From a virus: 30,579 bases of DNA. Under the pieces are notes generated by a model. It saw only the letters and a list, made by a program, of their open reading frames with translations, was not told the DNA's origin and did no database searches. The position numbers and the translations under genes were made by a program. Shown piece after piece: positions 30,307 through 30,579 of this stretch. Where the stretch lies: positions 1-30,579 of the IMG/VR virus record IMGVR_UViG_3300006754_007730, one strand, 5' to 3'. How positions within the stretch are numbered: position 1 is the first letter of the stretch; the number at the start of each line of letters is the position of its first letter.

Positions 30307-30579
30307 TTAGATTTTTATTTTTGTCAAACCTTCTTTCTTCTCTGTTATATCGATACCGAACATTTCTTTCACCTCATCGTCGGTGAGGATCACCTCTAAT
30401 TCTTCTTTGATGAGTTGTCGGAGATAAGATTGGGTGATAATTTTATTTTCTTTTTTTAGTCTCGGAACAACCGCAGTAGTTCCCCCTAGAGAATGCGCCG
30501 ACTGCGTCCTTGCATAGGGGTCAACTTCATCATGTTCGTCAGGAACGCGCTTGCCAAGTGCCTTTAATGCTGGGGGCAT
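30307..30579 (-). CDS. Hypothetical protein, possibly continuing past window edge
   Basis: 90 aa visible. An ATG occupies the last three bases of the window, so the true start may be there or further right. It has a disordered N-terminus (DEHDEVDPYARTQSAHSLGG) and then a charged helix QSYLRQLIKEELEVILTDDEV. That helix resembles the N-terminus of the 384-aa protein at 26657-27811, hinting at a shared partner. Function unknown. Confidence 0.5.
   Translation of the reverse strand: MPPALKALGKRVPDEHDEVDPYARTQSAHSLGGTTAVVPRLKKENKIITQSYLRQLIKEELEVILTDDEVKEMFGIDITEKKEGLTKIKI

Noticed and set aside
1-30579. tRNA genes besides the tmRNA
   Set aside because: A scan for T-arm-like words on both strands found only the tmRNA T arm; other TTCGA-containing words lack flanking stems.

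Overview
The window reads as a piece of a large, AT-rich tailed-phage genome rather than a cellular chromosome. The support is a set of phage-typical genes: a PIN-PhoH protein, a DUF3310 (T7 gp1.7-like) protein, a Cas4/RecB-type nuclease, a decoration-like beta protein, acidic scaffold-like proteins and many short unknown genes. They are packed almost end to end on one strand with start/stop overlaps. No ribosomal, tRNA or core bacterial housekeeping locus is present. A marine or aquatic origin is my inference from gene content. The host cannot be named from this sequence.

Layout, in the direction of transcription (minus strand, right to left). (1) 30579-28886: small unknown genes, a GC-richer decoration-like structural protein, a strong C(UUCG)G terminator and a small Cys-rich lipoprotein. 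(2) 28858-24066: a short archaeal-type adenylosuccinate synthetase, an acidic 384-aa protein, an HExxH metallopeptidase with a possible internal start, a Val/Glu repeat protein, an HxGH nucleotidyltransferase and another acidic protein. (3) 24016-21277: a DUF3310 protein, a Fis-type HTH regulator, a compact tmRNA, a QueF-like protein without the catalytic cysteine, a complete type II glutamine synthetase and a small basic protein. (4) 20380-21285: the only plus-strand gene, a trypsin-like serine protease predicted to be a lipoprotein. (5) 20268-16751: PIN-PhoH, two unknown proteins, a second HExxH metallopeptidase and the nuclease. (6) 16743-11: an uninterrupted run of about 19 genes for surface-glycan synthesis.

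The glycan cluster encodes a plausible partial route to a complex acidic glycan. PseG/SpsG-, NeuB- and SpsF/NeuA-type enzymes would make and CMP-activate a nonulosonic acid. GDP-L-fucose synthase plus a GT10 and a GT11 fucosyltransferase would add fucose. An RmlB-like dehydratase would make a dTDP-6-deoxy sugar. Tailoring genes include a sulfotransferase, a pyruvyltransferase, three methyltransferases (NanM-type, COG4627-like, FkbM), an SGNH protein and an alpha/beta hydrolase. One GT2 and three GT4-type transferases complete the set. A 26-codon stub beginning like HisH lies beside the PseG-like gene and suggests a deleted glutamine amidotransferase. GDP-mannose 4,6-dehydratase and the early PseB/PseC-type steps are not in the window, so they lie further left or come from the host.

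The most unusual items are this phage-borne glycan operon, the reduced tmRNA with a predicted tag ending AMAA, the glutamine synthetase II, and the QueF-like protein whose catalytic Cys and His are both replaced.
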